A DNA stretch of 64,000 nt from Rhodospirillaceae bacterium (GTDB taxonomy: Bacteria; Pseudomonadota; Alphaproteobacteria; UBA8366): NCBI GenBank assembly GCA_002722095.1, contig PBKG01000003.1, positions 162,797 through 226,796 on the forward strand, in the 5' to 3' direction. A program made the translations under genes and the position numbers. Below, in pieces: positions 28,507 to 36,898 of the stretch; the stretch's first letter is position 1; each line of letters opens with the position of its first letter. The notes beneath the pieces are model-generated. The model did no database searches. It saw only the letters and a program-made list of their open reading frames with translations, and was not told where the DNA came from.

Positions 28507-29880
28507 TTTTATCCCCCCCAAAACCCCCGCCAAACTATCCACCGTGTTCAACCCTTCGATACCCTCGATCATTTCGATGGCCTGATCGATCTCGGCCTCT
28601 TTGAGCACGAAACTCGCGCAGTCGCGGAACTTGTCTTGTAGTTCCGTGTCGGTCAGCGGGACTTCCTTGTTGCCCTTGGAGATTTTGACCTGCTTTTGCA
28701 CCGTGCGGCCGTCCTTCAGGGTCGCGTGCATGTCGGCGGGGCGGCAGCCCATGCTCCAGGCCTTTTCCGCCGCCTCGTCGTGATACATCTGCACCTTGGG
28801 CATGAAATCCTGGATGACCGGATCGTTGACCGCCTCGTCGGTGAAGGTGTTGAGGTAGAGACGGCCATCCTGGATCATCCGCGCCACCGTATATTGCATC
28901 GAGAACTTGCCCTGATAACCGGTGGTGGGCGCGGTGTAGGAGAGCTTGTCCATGGTGTATTCGACGACGCCGATGTCGATCTTCTCGATGTCGTCGAGGC
29001 TCACCCCCTCTTCCTCGCGGAGCAGCTTCGCCGCGTCGATACCCGTATGGGCGGAGATGCAGCAGGGGTGATATTTGATCGCCAATCCCCACTCGGTCAG
29101 GTCCCAGAGCGTGCCGAGTTCGTCATAGGGCTCCATGTCGCAGGGCAGGTCCTTCGCGAAGACTTCGTTGAATTTGACGTGCCCGCCGATGCAATCCTTC
29201 GCCGCCGTAAAGCCGAGCTTGGCGAGTTGCGCCGCCTGGATGCCGTTCCGCGCCGCGAGGCCGCCATGAAGCGGCTTGGTCATGGTGCCGAAATTCCCCA
29301 CATGGCCCGACGTCATCGACGAGCAAATGCCGAGCGCCATTTCCAGCTGGTCCCCATCGAGCCCCAGCAGCTTGCCCGCCGCCGCACAGGACCCCATGGA
29401 GCCAATGGTGCCGGTAGCGTGCCAGCGGGCGCGGAGCGAATGCAACGGCTGGATGGATTTGCCGATCTTGGTCATCACCTCGAAGCCGAGCGCATAGGCG
29501 GCAAGCACGTCCTTTCCCGCACTTCCCAATTGCTCCGCAAGAGCGATGGTGGTCGGCACCAGGCTCACCGACGGATGGCCCACGAGCGGCCAGGTGACGT
29601 CATCGTAATCGAGCGCATGGGCGGCGGACCCGTTCACCATCGCCGCGTGGTCCGGCGCGGTTTTGAATCCGTGACCCCAGACGGTGGCGATCCCCGCCCC
29701 TCCGGAAACAGAGCGCGCCCAGTCGGCGGGGATTTGGCCCGCCGGGTCCTTCGCGCCCGCGAGCGTGACGCCGACACAGTCGAAGGTTGCCCGCCGCGCT
29801 TCCGCCAAGGCTTCGGGCGGAATATCCCCGTGATTGGTGTTGAGCACGAAATCGACGATTTTATCGGTATAGGTCGGCAT
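28495..29880 (-). CDS. MmgE/PrpD family protein (second copy)
   Basis: A 461-aa protein with ALDYDDVTWPLVGHPSVSLV near residues 89-108, the N-terminal helix EARRATFDCVGVTLAG and GTIGSMGSCAAAGKLLGLDGDQ in the middle. It is clearly homologous to the plus-strand gene it meets tail-to-tail but quite diverged, so probably different substrate or reaction. It is the last gene of the minus-strand unit MBL - alpha/beta hydrolase - MmgE/PrpD, 26 nt after the hydrolase. Dehydratase, decarboxylase and epimerase activities are all known in the family. Confidence 0.92.
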   Translation of the reverse strand: MPTYTDKIVDFVLNTNHGDIPPEALAEARRATFDCVGVTLAGAKDPAGQIPADWARSVSGGAGIATVWGHGFKTAPDHAAMVNGSAAHALDYDDVTWPLVGHPSVSLVPTTIALAEQLGSAGKDVLAAYALGFEVMTKIGKSIQPLHSLRARWHATGTIGSMGSCAAAGKLLGLDGDQLEMALGICSSMTSGHVGNFGTMTKPLHGGLAARNGIQAAQLAKLGFTAAKDCIGGHVKFNEVFAKDLPCDMEPYDELGTLWDLTEWGLAIKYHPCCISAHTGIDAAKLLREEEGVSLDDIEKIDIGVVEYTMDKLSYTAPTTGYQGKFSMQYTVARMIQDGRLYLNTFTDEAVNDPVIQDFMPKVQMYHDEAAEKAWSMGCRPADMHATLKDGRTVQKQVKISKGNKEVPLTDTELQDKFRDCASFVLKEAEIDQAIEMIEGIEGLNTVDSLAGVLGGIKLSQ

Positions 29881-29906
29881 GGGACTTCCCTTCTATCGGC
29901 GGATAG

Positions 29907-30785
29907 CTAGCGAACGCCCGCAATGGAGCGCCCGACGCTCCGCGGGTCGCGGTTACGGAATTGGCCGGATTCGACGGCGGAGAGAAACTCCGCGGTCAGA
30001 CGATTGAACAGCATCGGCTCTTCAAGATTGATCGCGTGGCCCGATTGCGGCAGCACGCTGAGCCAGGCGGACGGTATCGTCCGTTTCATCATCAGATTGG
30101 GCTCGAGGCAGGGCTCGTCCTCGTCACCGGTCATGATATGGGTCGGCACGTTCATTTCGCGCATCCCGTCCTGCAGATCGTAGACCGACGGGCGCTCGCC
30201 CTGGACGCCGAGGAAGGTATTGGCGGACCCGAGCGGGCTGTGCTCGTGGAAGCGTTCGACGAACGCAGCGTACCCACGCGGGTCCTTGTTTTCGAACTGG
30301 ACCCGCGTCGGACCCGCCACATAACCGGCGCCCACTTTCCCCATGCCATCCTCGATGAACGATTTGGCGACCGCAGCGGTCTCTTCCTTCCAACTCTTCT
30401 TGTCGTTGCCGGAGCCATAACCGCAGCCGGCGACGGTGATCGAGAATGCCATCTCCGGATAGGTGAGCCCGAAATGGAGCGACGCGAAGCCGCCCATGGA
30501 GAGGCCGACGATATGGGCCATGTCGATGTCGAGGTGATCGAGCACGTCGCGGGCATCGTCGACCGCGCGTCCCTGGCTGTATTGCTGCCAGTCCTCGGGC
30601 ACATCCGAGGGCGGATAGCCGCGCGCGTTGTAGATGATGCAACGGTGGGTGCGGCTGAAATAGCGGACCTGGGGCTCCCAGGAGCGAAGATCGTCGGCGA
30701 ACTCGTGGATGAACAGGATTGGCGTGCCGGAGCCCGCTTCTTCGTAATAGAGCTTTACGCCATCATCGGTCGTGGCATGTGCCAT
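29907..30785 (-). CDS. Alpha/beta hydrolase
   Basis: A 292-aa alpha/beta-fold hydrolase. The nucleophile elbow is VGLSMGG with Ser96, the oxyanion region is FIHEFADD (an unusual HEF in place of HG), and the late GHAINLEEP carries the catalytic His. An acid is likely in MTGDEDEP. It resembles 3-oxoadipate enol-lactonase and C-C bond hydrolases. It starts 10 nt after the MBL-fold gene and precedes the MmgE/PrpD gene. The substrate is not readable. Confidence 0.88.
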   Translation of the reverse strand: MAHATTDDGVKLYYEEAGSGTPILFIHEFADDLRSWEPQVRYFSRTHRCIIYNARGYPPSDVPEDWQQYSQGRAVDDARDVLDHLDIDMAHIVGLSMGGFASLHFGLTYPEMAFSITVAGCGYGSGNDKKSWKEETAAVAKSFIEDGMGKVGAGYVAGPTRVQFENKDPRGYAAFVERFHEHSPLGSANTFLGVQGERPSVYDLQDGMREMNVPTHIMTGDEDEPCLEPNLMMKRTIPSAWLSVLPQSGHAINLEEPMLFNRLTAEFLSAVESGQFRNRDPRSVGRSIAGVR

Positions 30786-30795
30786 GCCATCCCCC

Positions 30796-32418
30796 CTAAA
30801 AATTCTTTTGGCTATCCTCTTCTTTAGCGGGGGAGTTTAGCACGTCTTTGGCAGTCTGGTCGCCTGCCGCCGTGTCGGGCGCAGGCGTGTTTTCGGGATC
30901 GGAAAAGGGTTTGACGCCGGCACCGGCGGCCCATTTCAGCTGATCCACGGTCACCTTCTGACCGCGGACCGGCAGCACGGTTTCGATATCGAGCTTGCGG
31001 TCTTCGATAAATTTCCAGAGATGGGCCTGGGTCGGATTGACATCTTCGGGAGCCAAAGGCCCGCCCAAAATCTTCTGGCTCGAATAGGCGCCGGCGACGA
31101 TCAGCACCTTCTCTTTCGGCAGATAGGCGATGATGTTCGATTCCGAGAGCGGACTGCCCTTCAGCGTGTAGAGCTCGATGATGCGCTCCGCATCGATGAT
31201 TTTGAACTCATCGCCCATGGTGAGAAAGCGCGCTTTGATTGCCGTGTTGGACAGCGGGTCGGGCGAAATCGAACGTGCGGTGGAATAGGCTTCCGCATAG
31301 AAGGTGCGATTGCTCTCGTGGGTCAGGATCGGCACCTCTTGGTAGGCGAAGGCACGGAGCCCGCCGGAATGATCGAAATGGTGGTGCGAGTTGATCACGA
31401 AGCGGATTTTCTTCTTCGGGAATCGCGCCCACACCGCTTTCAACACCGCGTTCCCCCGGGCCACGCTCACCGGCGCCTCGAATACGACCACGTCTTTTTC
31501 CAGCTCGACGACCACGCTGTGGTGCGAACCACCGCCAATATAATAAATGCCGTCGGCGACCTTTTCGGTCGTGGTTTTTACCTCATTGGACTTCAGCTCG
31601 GCCGGAACGTCGAGAAAGACGGGCAAATTGGGGCTCACCGTGTTGAGCTCCAAATCGTAGGCGGTCTGTCCAGCGAAATTGAAGATGATGCGCGCCGGGT
31701 GCTTGATCCCGTCGAAAACCTTGTAGCCGGTATAAAGCGTGACCACCGACATGTCGTTCAGCACTTCATGGGCGATCTGCGCTTCCACCTTACGCAGCAA
31801 ATTCTCTTCCGGATCGAACCAGCCGATGGCGCGGAACAGGCCCGATTTCTCGACCGCGACCGTGTACCATTTCTTGCCGCCGACGGTGACCAGATTGGGT
31901 CGACTGCCGGCCGCCTTCGCCGCTTTCAATAACCCGTGGGGGGACGTCCAAAGCCAATGCTGGCTACGGGCGGGACTGCGCGCGGGCCGTACCTGGCCAC
32001 GCAGTTTCCGCCACGCGGTATCGCCCTTGAGGTACCAACTTCGCACCAACAGGCCCCTGATCGGCTGAAACCCTGCGCCGCGCGGCGGATCGAGCACCTG
32101 TTCCAGCGGCATTTCCACCGCCAACGCCTTTGCCTCGAAATCGATCCGCTGGGTAAGATTGACGATCTTGAATTTCGGCCAATCTTCGCCCGCAAGGGCA
32201 CTGCCGCCGGGATGGAAATAGGCTCCGCCAGCGCTGAAAGACATGGTTTTGACCTTGTCCGTGCCCATTGCCTGGATCAGATCGTCAAGATCGACCGCAT
32301 GCAGCGGCGCGGCGCTAAAGACAAGGGCGGTTAGGAATGCAGCAATACGCAGCAAAAAAGTCCCCCAGGGCGGACACAGATTCGTGGCGTTGGCGGCATA
32401 ATCTCCGATATGATCCAA
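30796..32418 (-). CDS. Exported metallo-beta-lactamase-fold hydrolase
   Basis: A 540-aa protein with a signal peptide (RIAAFLTALVFSAAPLHA then VDLDD), a domain of about 260 residues rich in beta strands, and a metallo-beta-lactamase fold with NSHHHFDHSGG (the HxHxDH site) in the middle of the protein. The C-terminal 30 residues are Pro/Asp/Lys-rich. The start at 32418 gives a long n-region; an in-frame TTG at 32355, five bases after GGGGGA, would give a more ordinary signal peptide. Periplasmic location is expected. It heads a three-gene minus-strand unit and diverges from the FAH gene. Confidence 0.85.
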   Translation of the reverse strand: MDHIGDYAANATNLCPPWGTFLLRIAAFLTALVFSAAPLHAVDLDDLIQAMGTDKVKTMSFSAGGAYFHPGGSALAGEDWPKFKIVNLTQRIDFEAKALAVEMPLEQVLDPPRGAGFQPIRGLLVRSWYLKGDTAWRKLRGQVRPARSPARSQHWLWTSPHGLLKAAKAAGSRPNLVTVGGKKWYTVAVEKSGLFRAIGWFDPEENLLRKVEAQIAHEVLNDMSVVTLYTGYKVFDGIKHPARIIFNFAGQTAYDLELNTVSPNLPVFLDVPAELKSNEVKTTTEKVADGIYYIGGGSHHSVVVELEKDVVVFEAPVSVARGNAVLKAVWARFPKKKIRFVINSHHHFDHSGGLRAFAYQEVPILTHESNRTFYAEAYSTARSISPDPLSNTAIKARFLTMGDEFKIIDAERIIELYTLKGSPLSESNIIAYLPKEKVLIVAGAYSSQKILGGPLAPEDVNPTQAHLWKFIEDRKLDIETVLPVRGQKVTVDQLKWAAGAGVKPFSDPENTPAPDTAAGDQTAKDVLNSPAKEEDSQKNF

Positions 32419-32507
32419 TTATCGGTACAAAAATATCAAAATCGGCCTAAATCATTCTTAAATCTTAAGGATCAAGGGTGGGCCTACAAAAGCGTTAGGG
32501 AGAAATC

Positions 32508-33371
32508 ATGCGTTTTGTGACATTTGAGTCGGACGGCTTGCCCACATTGGGCGTACGGCTCGGCGACGAAGTGGTGGATTTGTCGAAAGCGGACCCGAGT
32601 TTACCGGGTACGTTGGCGGGTATTTTGGAGGCCGGCGACGGCGCATTCGAGGAGGCGCAAAAGGCCGCAGAAGCATCGGATGAGCGAATTCCGTACGAAG
32701 GTCTCTCCTTCTGCCCGGTCATTCCGCGCCCGTCCAAAATTATCTGCATCGGGCTCAACTATGCCGCCCACGCCGCCGAAGGCGGTCACGACCGTCCGAC
32801 CTTTCCGTCTTTCTTCATGCGCGGTGCAACGAGCCTTACGGGCCACTTGAAACCGATCGTAAGGCCGAAAGTTTCCGAGACGCTGGATTACGAAGCCGAA
32901 CTCGTCGCGGTTATCGGAAAGCGGAGTGAACGCCATACCCCACAAGACAAGACGCTCGACCTCGTGGCCGGCTACTCGATGTTCAACGAAGCATCGGTGC
33001 GCGAATGGCAACGCAAGACGCAGCAATATTGCATCGGCAAGAATTTTGACGACACCGGCGCTTTCGGACCCGACTTCATCACCGCCAATGAACTGCCTGC
33101 CGGCGGTGCGGGCCTATCGATCCAGTCTCGGCTCAACGGCGAGGTGATGCAGGACGACAACACGTCCAACATGATGTTCGACGTGTCCGAAGCCTTGATG
33201 CTGTTGACCCAATGCATGACGCTGGAACCGGGCGATATTTTGGTGACCGGCACGCCGTCCGGCGTCGGCCATGCTCGCAAGCCACCGGTTTGGATGAAAG
33301 GCGGCGATACGGTGGAAGTCGAAATCGAAGGGATCGGCATTCTGCAAAATCCCATCGTAGACGAAGAATAA
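32508..33371 (+). CDS. Fumarylacetoacetate hydrolase family protein
   Basis: A 287-aa FAH-fold enzyme. The core wording is GLNYAAHAAEGG near residues 83-94, the acidic metal ligands in LDYEAELVAVIGKR, QYCIGKNFDDTGAFGPD, and VTGTPSGVGHARKPP near the end. Family reactions are hydrolysis of acylpyruvates, decarboxylation of oxaloacetate or 5-oxopent-3-ene-tricarboxylates, and isomerisation in the homoprotocatechuate route. GGGAG precedes the ATG. It is first of the plus-strand run with two DOPA-dioxygenase-like genes, where ring-cleavage products would be natural substrates. Confidence 0.92.
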   Translation: MRFVTFESDGLPTLGVRLGDEVVDLSKADPSLPGTLAGILEAGDGAFEEAQKAAEASDERIPYEGLSFCPVIPRPSKIICIGLNYAAHAAEGGHDRPTFPSFFMRGATSLTGHLKPIVRPKVSETLDYEAELVAVIGKRSERHTPQDKTLDLVAGYSMFNEASVREWQRKTQQYCIGKNFDDTGAFGPDFITANELPAGGAGLSIQSRLNGEVMQDDNTSNMMFDVSEALMLLTQCMTLEPGDILVTGTPSGVGHARKPPVWMKGGDTVEVEIEGIGILQNPIVDEE

Positions 33372-33406
33372 GGAACCTATCTGGAGGCAATCTTAAGGAG
33401 AGGGAG

Positions 33407-33778
33407 ATGGAAAGCACCGATAAGATCAAGGGCTGGCACGCTCATATTTACTTCGACAATGACGAGGATCGCGACAAGGCAAAATCCTTCATGGATTTGG
33501 CAACCGCGGAACTCACCGAAGCAACCGTCGGAGATTGGCGCGACGAAGGACGCGGGCCTCACACGGTGGCGAATTTCATGATCGAGTTCATGTGCGACCA
33601 GTTTCCGACAGTGGTGCCCTGGCTTTCCCTAAACCGCGAAGGATTGAGCGTATTGGTGCACCCGATGACCGGCGATGCGCCGAACGATCATTCTACCTAC
33701 GCTATGTGGATGGGCGATCCGCTGGAAGTGCGGCTTGATCGGTTCAGCGGCCGCCACGATTCAAAATTCGGCCTTTAG
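33407..33778 (+). CDS. DOPA 4,5-dioxygenase family protein (first of tandem pair)
   Basis: A 123-aa protein of the small single-domain DOPA 4,5-dioxygenase family, non-heme iron enzymes that open catechol rings extradiol. The metal-ligand candidates are in WHAHIYFD (residues 10-17), GRGPHTV and SVLVHPMTGDAPNDHS. GGAGAGGGAG precedes the ATG at 33407; an upstream open extension is ignored. It is followed after 10 nt by a paralogue sharing the core VPWLSLNR-GLS-LVHP-TG. Both retain all His positions, so both may be active, or they form a heteromer. Confidence 0.88.
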   Translation: MESTDKIKGWHAHIYFDNDEDRDKAKSFMDLATAELTEATVGDWRDEGRGPHTVANFMIEFMCDQFPTVVPWLSLNREGLSVLVHPMTGDAPNDHSTYAMWMGDPLEVRLDRFSGRHDSKFGL

Positions 33779-33788
33779 GAGGTGCAGG

Positions 33789-34154
33789 ATGGCGGAAACC
33801 GGCAAGATCGACAGCTATCACGCCCACATCTATTACGACCCTGAGCAAACCAAAGACACCGCGGCTGAAATTCGCGAAGCGCTGGCGGAAAAGTTCCCCG
33901 GCGCTGTGATCGGCAACTGGCATGACGAACTGGTTGGCCCTCACTTGGTTTCGATGTACCAGGTCAAATTCGATGTGCCGCTTTTCCCGGAGATTGTGCC
34001 GTGGCTTTCGCTCAACCGTCAGGGACTGAGTATTCTGGTACATCCGCAAACCGGTGAATCGAAGCCGGACCACACGGATTACGCCATGTGGATGGGCGAG
34101 CGACTGGCAACCAAATTTGATTTGGACGAGGAAAAATCGTCCGAAAAAGCATAA
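33789..34154 (+). CDS. DOPA 4,5-dioxygenase family protein (second of tandem pair)
   Basis: A 121-aa paralogue of the preceding gene, with YHAHIYYD (10-17), LVGPHLVSMYQVKF and SILVHPQTGESKPDHTDYA. The metal-binding His set is complete. The two copies differ mostly in the loops between the motifs (for example EGRGPHTVANFMIEF against ELVGPHLVSMYQVKF), where substrate selection would lie. GGAGGTGCAGG lies ahead of the ATG, overlapping the end of the first copy. An arrangement of two adjacent, non-identical copies is not one I recognise from described pathways. Confidence 0.88.
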   Translation: MAETGKIDSYHAHIYYDPEQTKDTAAEIREALAEKFPGAVIGNWHDELVGPHLVSMYQVKFDVPLFPEIVPWLSLNRQGLSILVHPQTGESKPDHTDYAMWMGERLATKFDLDEEKSSEKA

Positions 34155-34172
34155 CTAAGGGGACAATCGAAT

Positions 34173-35150
34173 ATGGACTATACGACGCTCGGCAATACCG
34201 GGCTCAAAGTCAGCGTGGCCGGCCTCGGCTGCGGCGGCAACAGCCGGCTCGGCATGCGAACCGGCAATACGGAAGCGGAATCGATTGAGATCGTACGCAC
34301 GGCCTATGACCTCGGCGTCAATCTTTTCGATACGGCGGAAGCCTACAAAACCGAACCGATTTTGGGGAAAGCCCTGAAAGGGCTCGACCGCGACTCCTTC
34401 GTGCTCACCACCAAAGCCAACATCGGTAAGGCGGACGCCCCGCGCTCCGGCGAAGACATACTCGAATGTTTGGAGAATTCTCTGAAGAACCTGCAGATGG
34501 ACTATGTCGACGTCTATCAGATGCACGGCGTCCACCCGAACCGCTATGACGAGGTGATGGAAAACATCGTGCCGTCTCTGCAAAAGGCGAAGCAGGACGG
34601 CAAGATCAAACATATCGGCATTACCGAAACCTCTCCCAACGACCCCACTCATACAATGCTCGAACGTGCGGTCGACGAAGGGGTCTGGGAAGTGATGATG
34701 CTCGGCTACAACATGATGAACCAGACTGCGCGCGAGAAAGTGTTCCCGAAAGTCATCGACAACAAAATCGGCACGCTTTTGATGTTCGTTGTTCGCAATA
34801 TCTTCAGCCAGCCCGACTATCTGCGGAATACGGCGCAAGAGCTGGCATCGGAAGGCAAAATTCCGGCCGAATTCGCCGAGAAGGACAATCCCCTCGATTT
34901 CCTCGTTCATGAGGGCGGGGCCGTAAACGTTACCGACGCCGCCTATCGCTTCGTGCGCCACGAGCCCGGCGTCAATGTGGTGCTGTTCGGCACCGGCAAG
35001 AAAGCTCACCTGGAGGCAAACATCGCCTCGATCACGAGCGGCCCGCTGCCCGAAGACGACGTGAAGAAACTCTATGCGCTCTTCAATTCTTTAGTCGGTG
35101 TCGGCTTCGATCTACCCGACAAAGGATCGACCGTCGGCGTAATCAAATAG
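34173..35150 (+). CDS. Aldo/keto reductase
   Basis: A 325-aa NADPH-dependent TIM-barrel reductase. The catalytic tetrad is visible: Asp and Tyr in LFDTAEAYKTEPILGKAL, Lys in VLTTKANIG and His in QMHGVHPNRY. Downstream of these the cofactor end is VVLFGTGKKAHLEANIASI. It lies 18 nt after the second dioxygenase-like gene with AAGGGGAC as ribosome-binding site. It could reduce the semialdehyde produced by extradiol cleavage, which is inference from position. Confidence 0.9.
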   Translation: MDYTTLGNTGLKVSVAGLGCGGNSRLGMRTGNTEAESIEIVRTAYDLGVNLFDTAEAYKTEPILGKALKGLDRDSFVLTTKANIGKADAPRSGEDILECLENSLKNLQMDYVDVYQMHGVHPNRYDEVMENIVPSLQKAKQDGKIKHIGITETSPNDPTHTMLERAVDEGVWEVMMLGYNMMNQTAREKVFPKVIDNKIGTLLMFVVRNIFSQPDYLRNTAQELASEGKIPAEFAEKDNPLDFLVHEGGAVNVTDAAYRFVRHEPGVNVVLFGTGKKAHLEANIASITSGPLPEDDVKKLYALFNSLVGVGFDLPDKGSTVGVIK

Positions 35151-35246
35151 CCAAGCGCAGCCCTACCAGAGTTGAAGTCTGCTCACTCCTATGGCGTTGA
35201 GCTTCCGGATTCCGGTACCATGACCGAACCAGCGGGAGGTTGCAGC

Positions 35247-36704
35247 ATGGATAAAGACCAAATCGCCTTTATGAGTGTCGACGAACAAGGGCGCCTGATC
35301 GAAAGCGGCGAGCTATCGCCGGTCGATCTCGTGCAGCTCTATCTCGATCGCATCGAACGCTATGACAACGTTCTCCATAGCTGGATCACGGTCGCCGGTG
35401 AGCAGGCCTTAGCCGCAACCAAAGAAGCGGAAAAGGAAATCGCCGCCGGCAACTATAAGGGGCCGCTTCACGGGATACCCTTCGGCGTCAAAGACCAAAT
35501 GACCACTAAAAGCGTTCGCACGACTATGGCCTCGGTCATTCAGGACAATTTCGGCCCCGACGAGGACGCCACGGTGGTCGCAAACCTAAAAGCGGCAGGC
35601 GCCATATTGCTCGGCAAAAACAACATGCACGAGTTCGGCAAGGGAAGTTCGATCAGTTTCCATTACGGCGAGCCCAAAAACCCTTGGAACCTGGAATACG
35701 AAGCGTCGCATTCCTCCACCGGATCGGGAATTTCGGTCGCGGCCGGCTTGTGCTCGTTCTCTATCGGCGAAGATACCGGCGGTTCGATCCGCGGGCCCGC
35801 CTGGGCCAATGGCGTCGTCGGCATTCGACCCACATATGGCCGCGTCAGCCGTCATGGCGGACTGATGTATGCCTGGACCCAGGACACTTTCGGCCCGGTC
35901 ACGCGGACTGTTGCGGACAACGCGTTGGTCATGGAAGCAATAGCTGGACATGATCCGAAAGACACCCTCACAAGCACCCGACCGGTTCCCAACTATCAAT
36001 CCACTCTCGACGGCGACATCAAGGGGATCAAACTCGGCTTGGTGAAAGAAATGTCGACCGGCCAGGAACTTCACCCGGATGTGGAAAAATCGATGAACGA
36101 CGCGCTCGAGGTGTTGCGGTCGCTTGGCGCGGAAATCGAGGAAGTCTCGCTACCGAAGGCGAAGTATGCAGTGCCACTGCAGATGCTGACCTCGGATGCG
36201 GACGGTGCTGCAATCTTTCTGGAAAATTGGTTTCGCACCGATTGGGACAGGTTCGATCGCGGCACGCGAACCCGCATCGGAGCTGCCGCGTTAATCCCGG
36301 CGCCAATCTATAATCGGGCTATGCGGGGCCGCGCATTGGTACGCAACGAAATTCTCGCGAGCTTCGATAAGTACGACGGCCTCCTGGCATTGATGAATTT
36401 TATTCCACCTATGAAGCGAGGAGATTCGGTGGAAAAACTGAATAGCCAGGACGACGTTGCCCAACGCATGTTTAAATCGCGCCGCATTTGTACCTACCCC
36501 TTCAGCGTCGCCAATGTCCCCGCACTATCGGTGCCGACCGGATTCACCGACGAGGACGTGCCGATGTCGATACAGGTCGTTTCCAAACCCTATGGCGAAG
36601 AAACCGTTTACCGCGTGGCTCATGCCTACGAACAAGCAACCGATTGGCACAGCCGCCATCCGGATTTGGAGAAAACCGTAATCGCGGCAGGAGGAACGTC
36701 ATGA
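35247..36704 (+). CDS. Amidase (amidase-signature family)
   Basis: A 485-aa amidase-signature enzyme with the Ser-cisSer-Lys triad: Lys82 in GIPFGVKDQ, cis-Ser156 in SHSSTGSGIS, nucleophile Ser180 in GEDTGGSIRGPA. These spacings match the family. The Gly/Ser loop is SSTGSG rather than the commoner GGSSGGS. I chose the ATG at 35247 after GGGAGG; the frame continues 75 nt upstream without support. Its stop overlaps the start of a 65-codon GatC-like gene (ATGA), pointing to a GatA/GatC- or AtzE/AtzG-type complex acting on a small amide rather than on tRNA. Confidence 0.93.
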   Translation: MDKDQIAFMSVDEQGRLIESGELSPVDLVQLYLDRIERYDNVLHSWITVAGEQALAATKEAEKEIAAGNYKGPLHGIPFGVKDQMTTKSVRTTMASVIQDNFGPDEDATVVANLKAAGAILLGKNNMHEFGKGSSISFHYGEPKNPWNLEYEASHSSTGSGISVAAGLCSFSIGEDTGGSIRGPAWANGVVGIRPTYGRVSRHGGLMYAWTQDTFGPVTRTVADNALVMEAIAGHDPKDTLTSTRPVPNYQSTLDGDIKGIKLGLVKEMSTGQELHPDVEKSMNDALEVLRSLGAEIEEVSLPKAKYAVPLQMLTSDADGAAIFLENWFRTDWDRFDRGTRTRIGAAALIPAPIYNRAMRGRALVRNEILASFDKYDGLLALMNFIPPMKRGDSVEKLNSQDDVAQRMFKSRRICTYPFSVANVPALSVPTGFTDEDVPMSIQVVSKPYGEETVYRVAHAYEQATDWHSRHPDLEKTVIAAGGTS

Positions 36705-36898
36705 AATTTTCCAAGGACGATATTCGCACCATGGCCCAAGCGGTAAACCTCGAGATCGAGGATGAAGAAGATTTGAAAGTCATGGCCATCCGGCTTTCGA
36801 GCCTGCTGGAAGCGATGGAAGAGATCGAAAAGCAAATCGGCAAAGAGATCGACGAAATCGAGCCGGTCCCGCCGGTCTATCCAACCGAACCTTTTTGA
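36701..36898 (+). CDS. Small GatC/AtzG-like amidase partner
   Basis: A 65-aa, acidic, helical protein. The pattern SKDDIRTMAQAVNLEIEDEE followed by a heptad-like helix with LSSLLEAMEEIEK, and the PPVYPTEPF tail, resembles GatC and the shorter AtzG-like (DUF4089) proteins that wrap around AtzE-type amidases. It overlaps the amidase stop by 4 nt with GGAGGAA just upstream, so translation is coupled and stoichiometric. It is shorter than the usual GatC of about 95 residues. No GatB is nearby, so a role in tRNA amidation is unlikely. Confidence 0.82.
   Translation: MKFSKDDIRTMAQAVNLEIEDEEDLKVMAIRLSSLLEAMEEIEKQIGKEIDEIEPVPPVYPTEPF

Noticed and set aside
28696..29910. A 404-codon plus-strand frame antisense to the second MmgE/PrpD gene
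   Set aside because: Same reasoning: it mirrors a real gene, with a His/Arg-rich composition and no recognisable motif.
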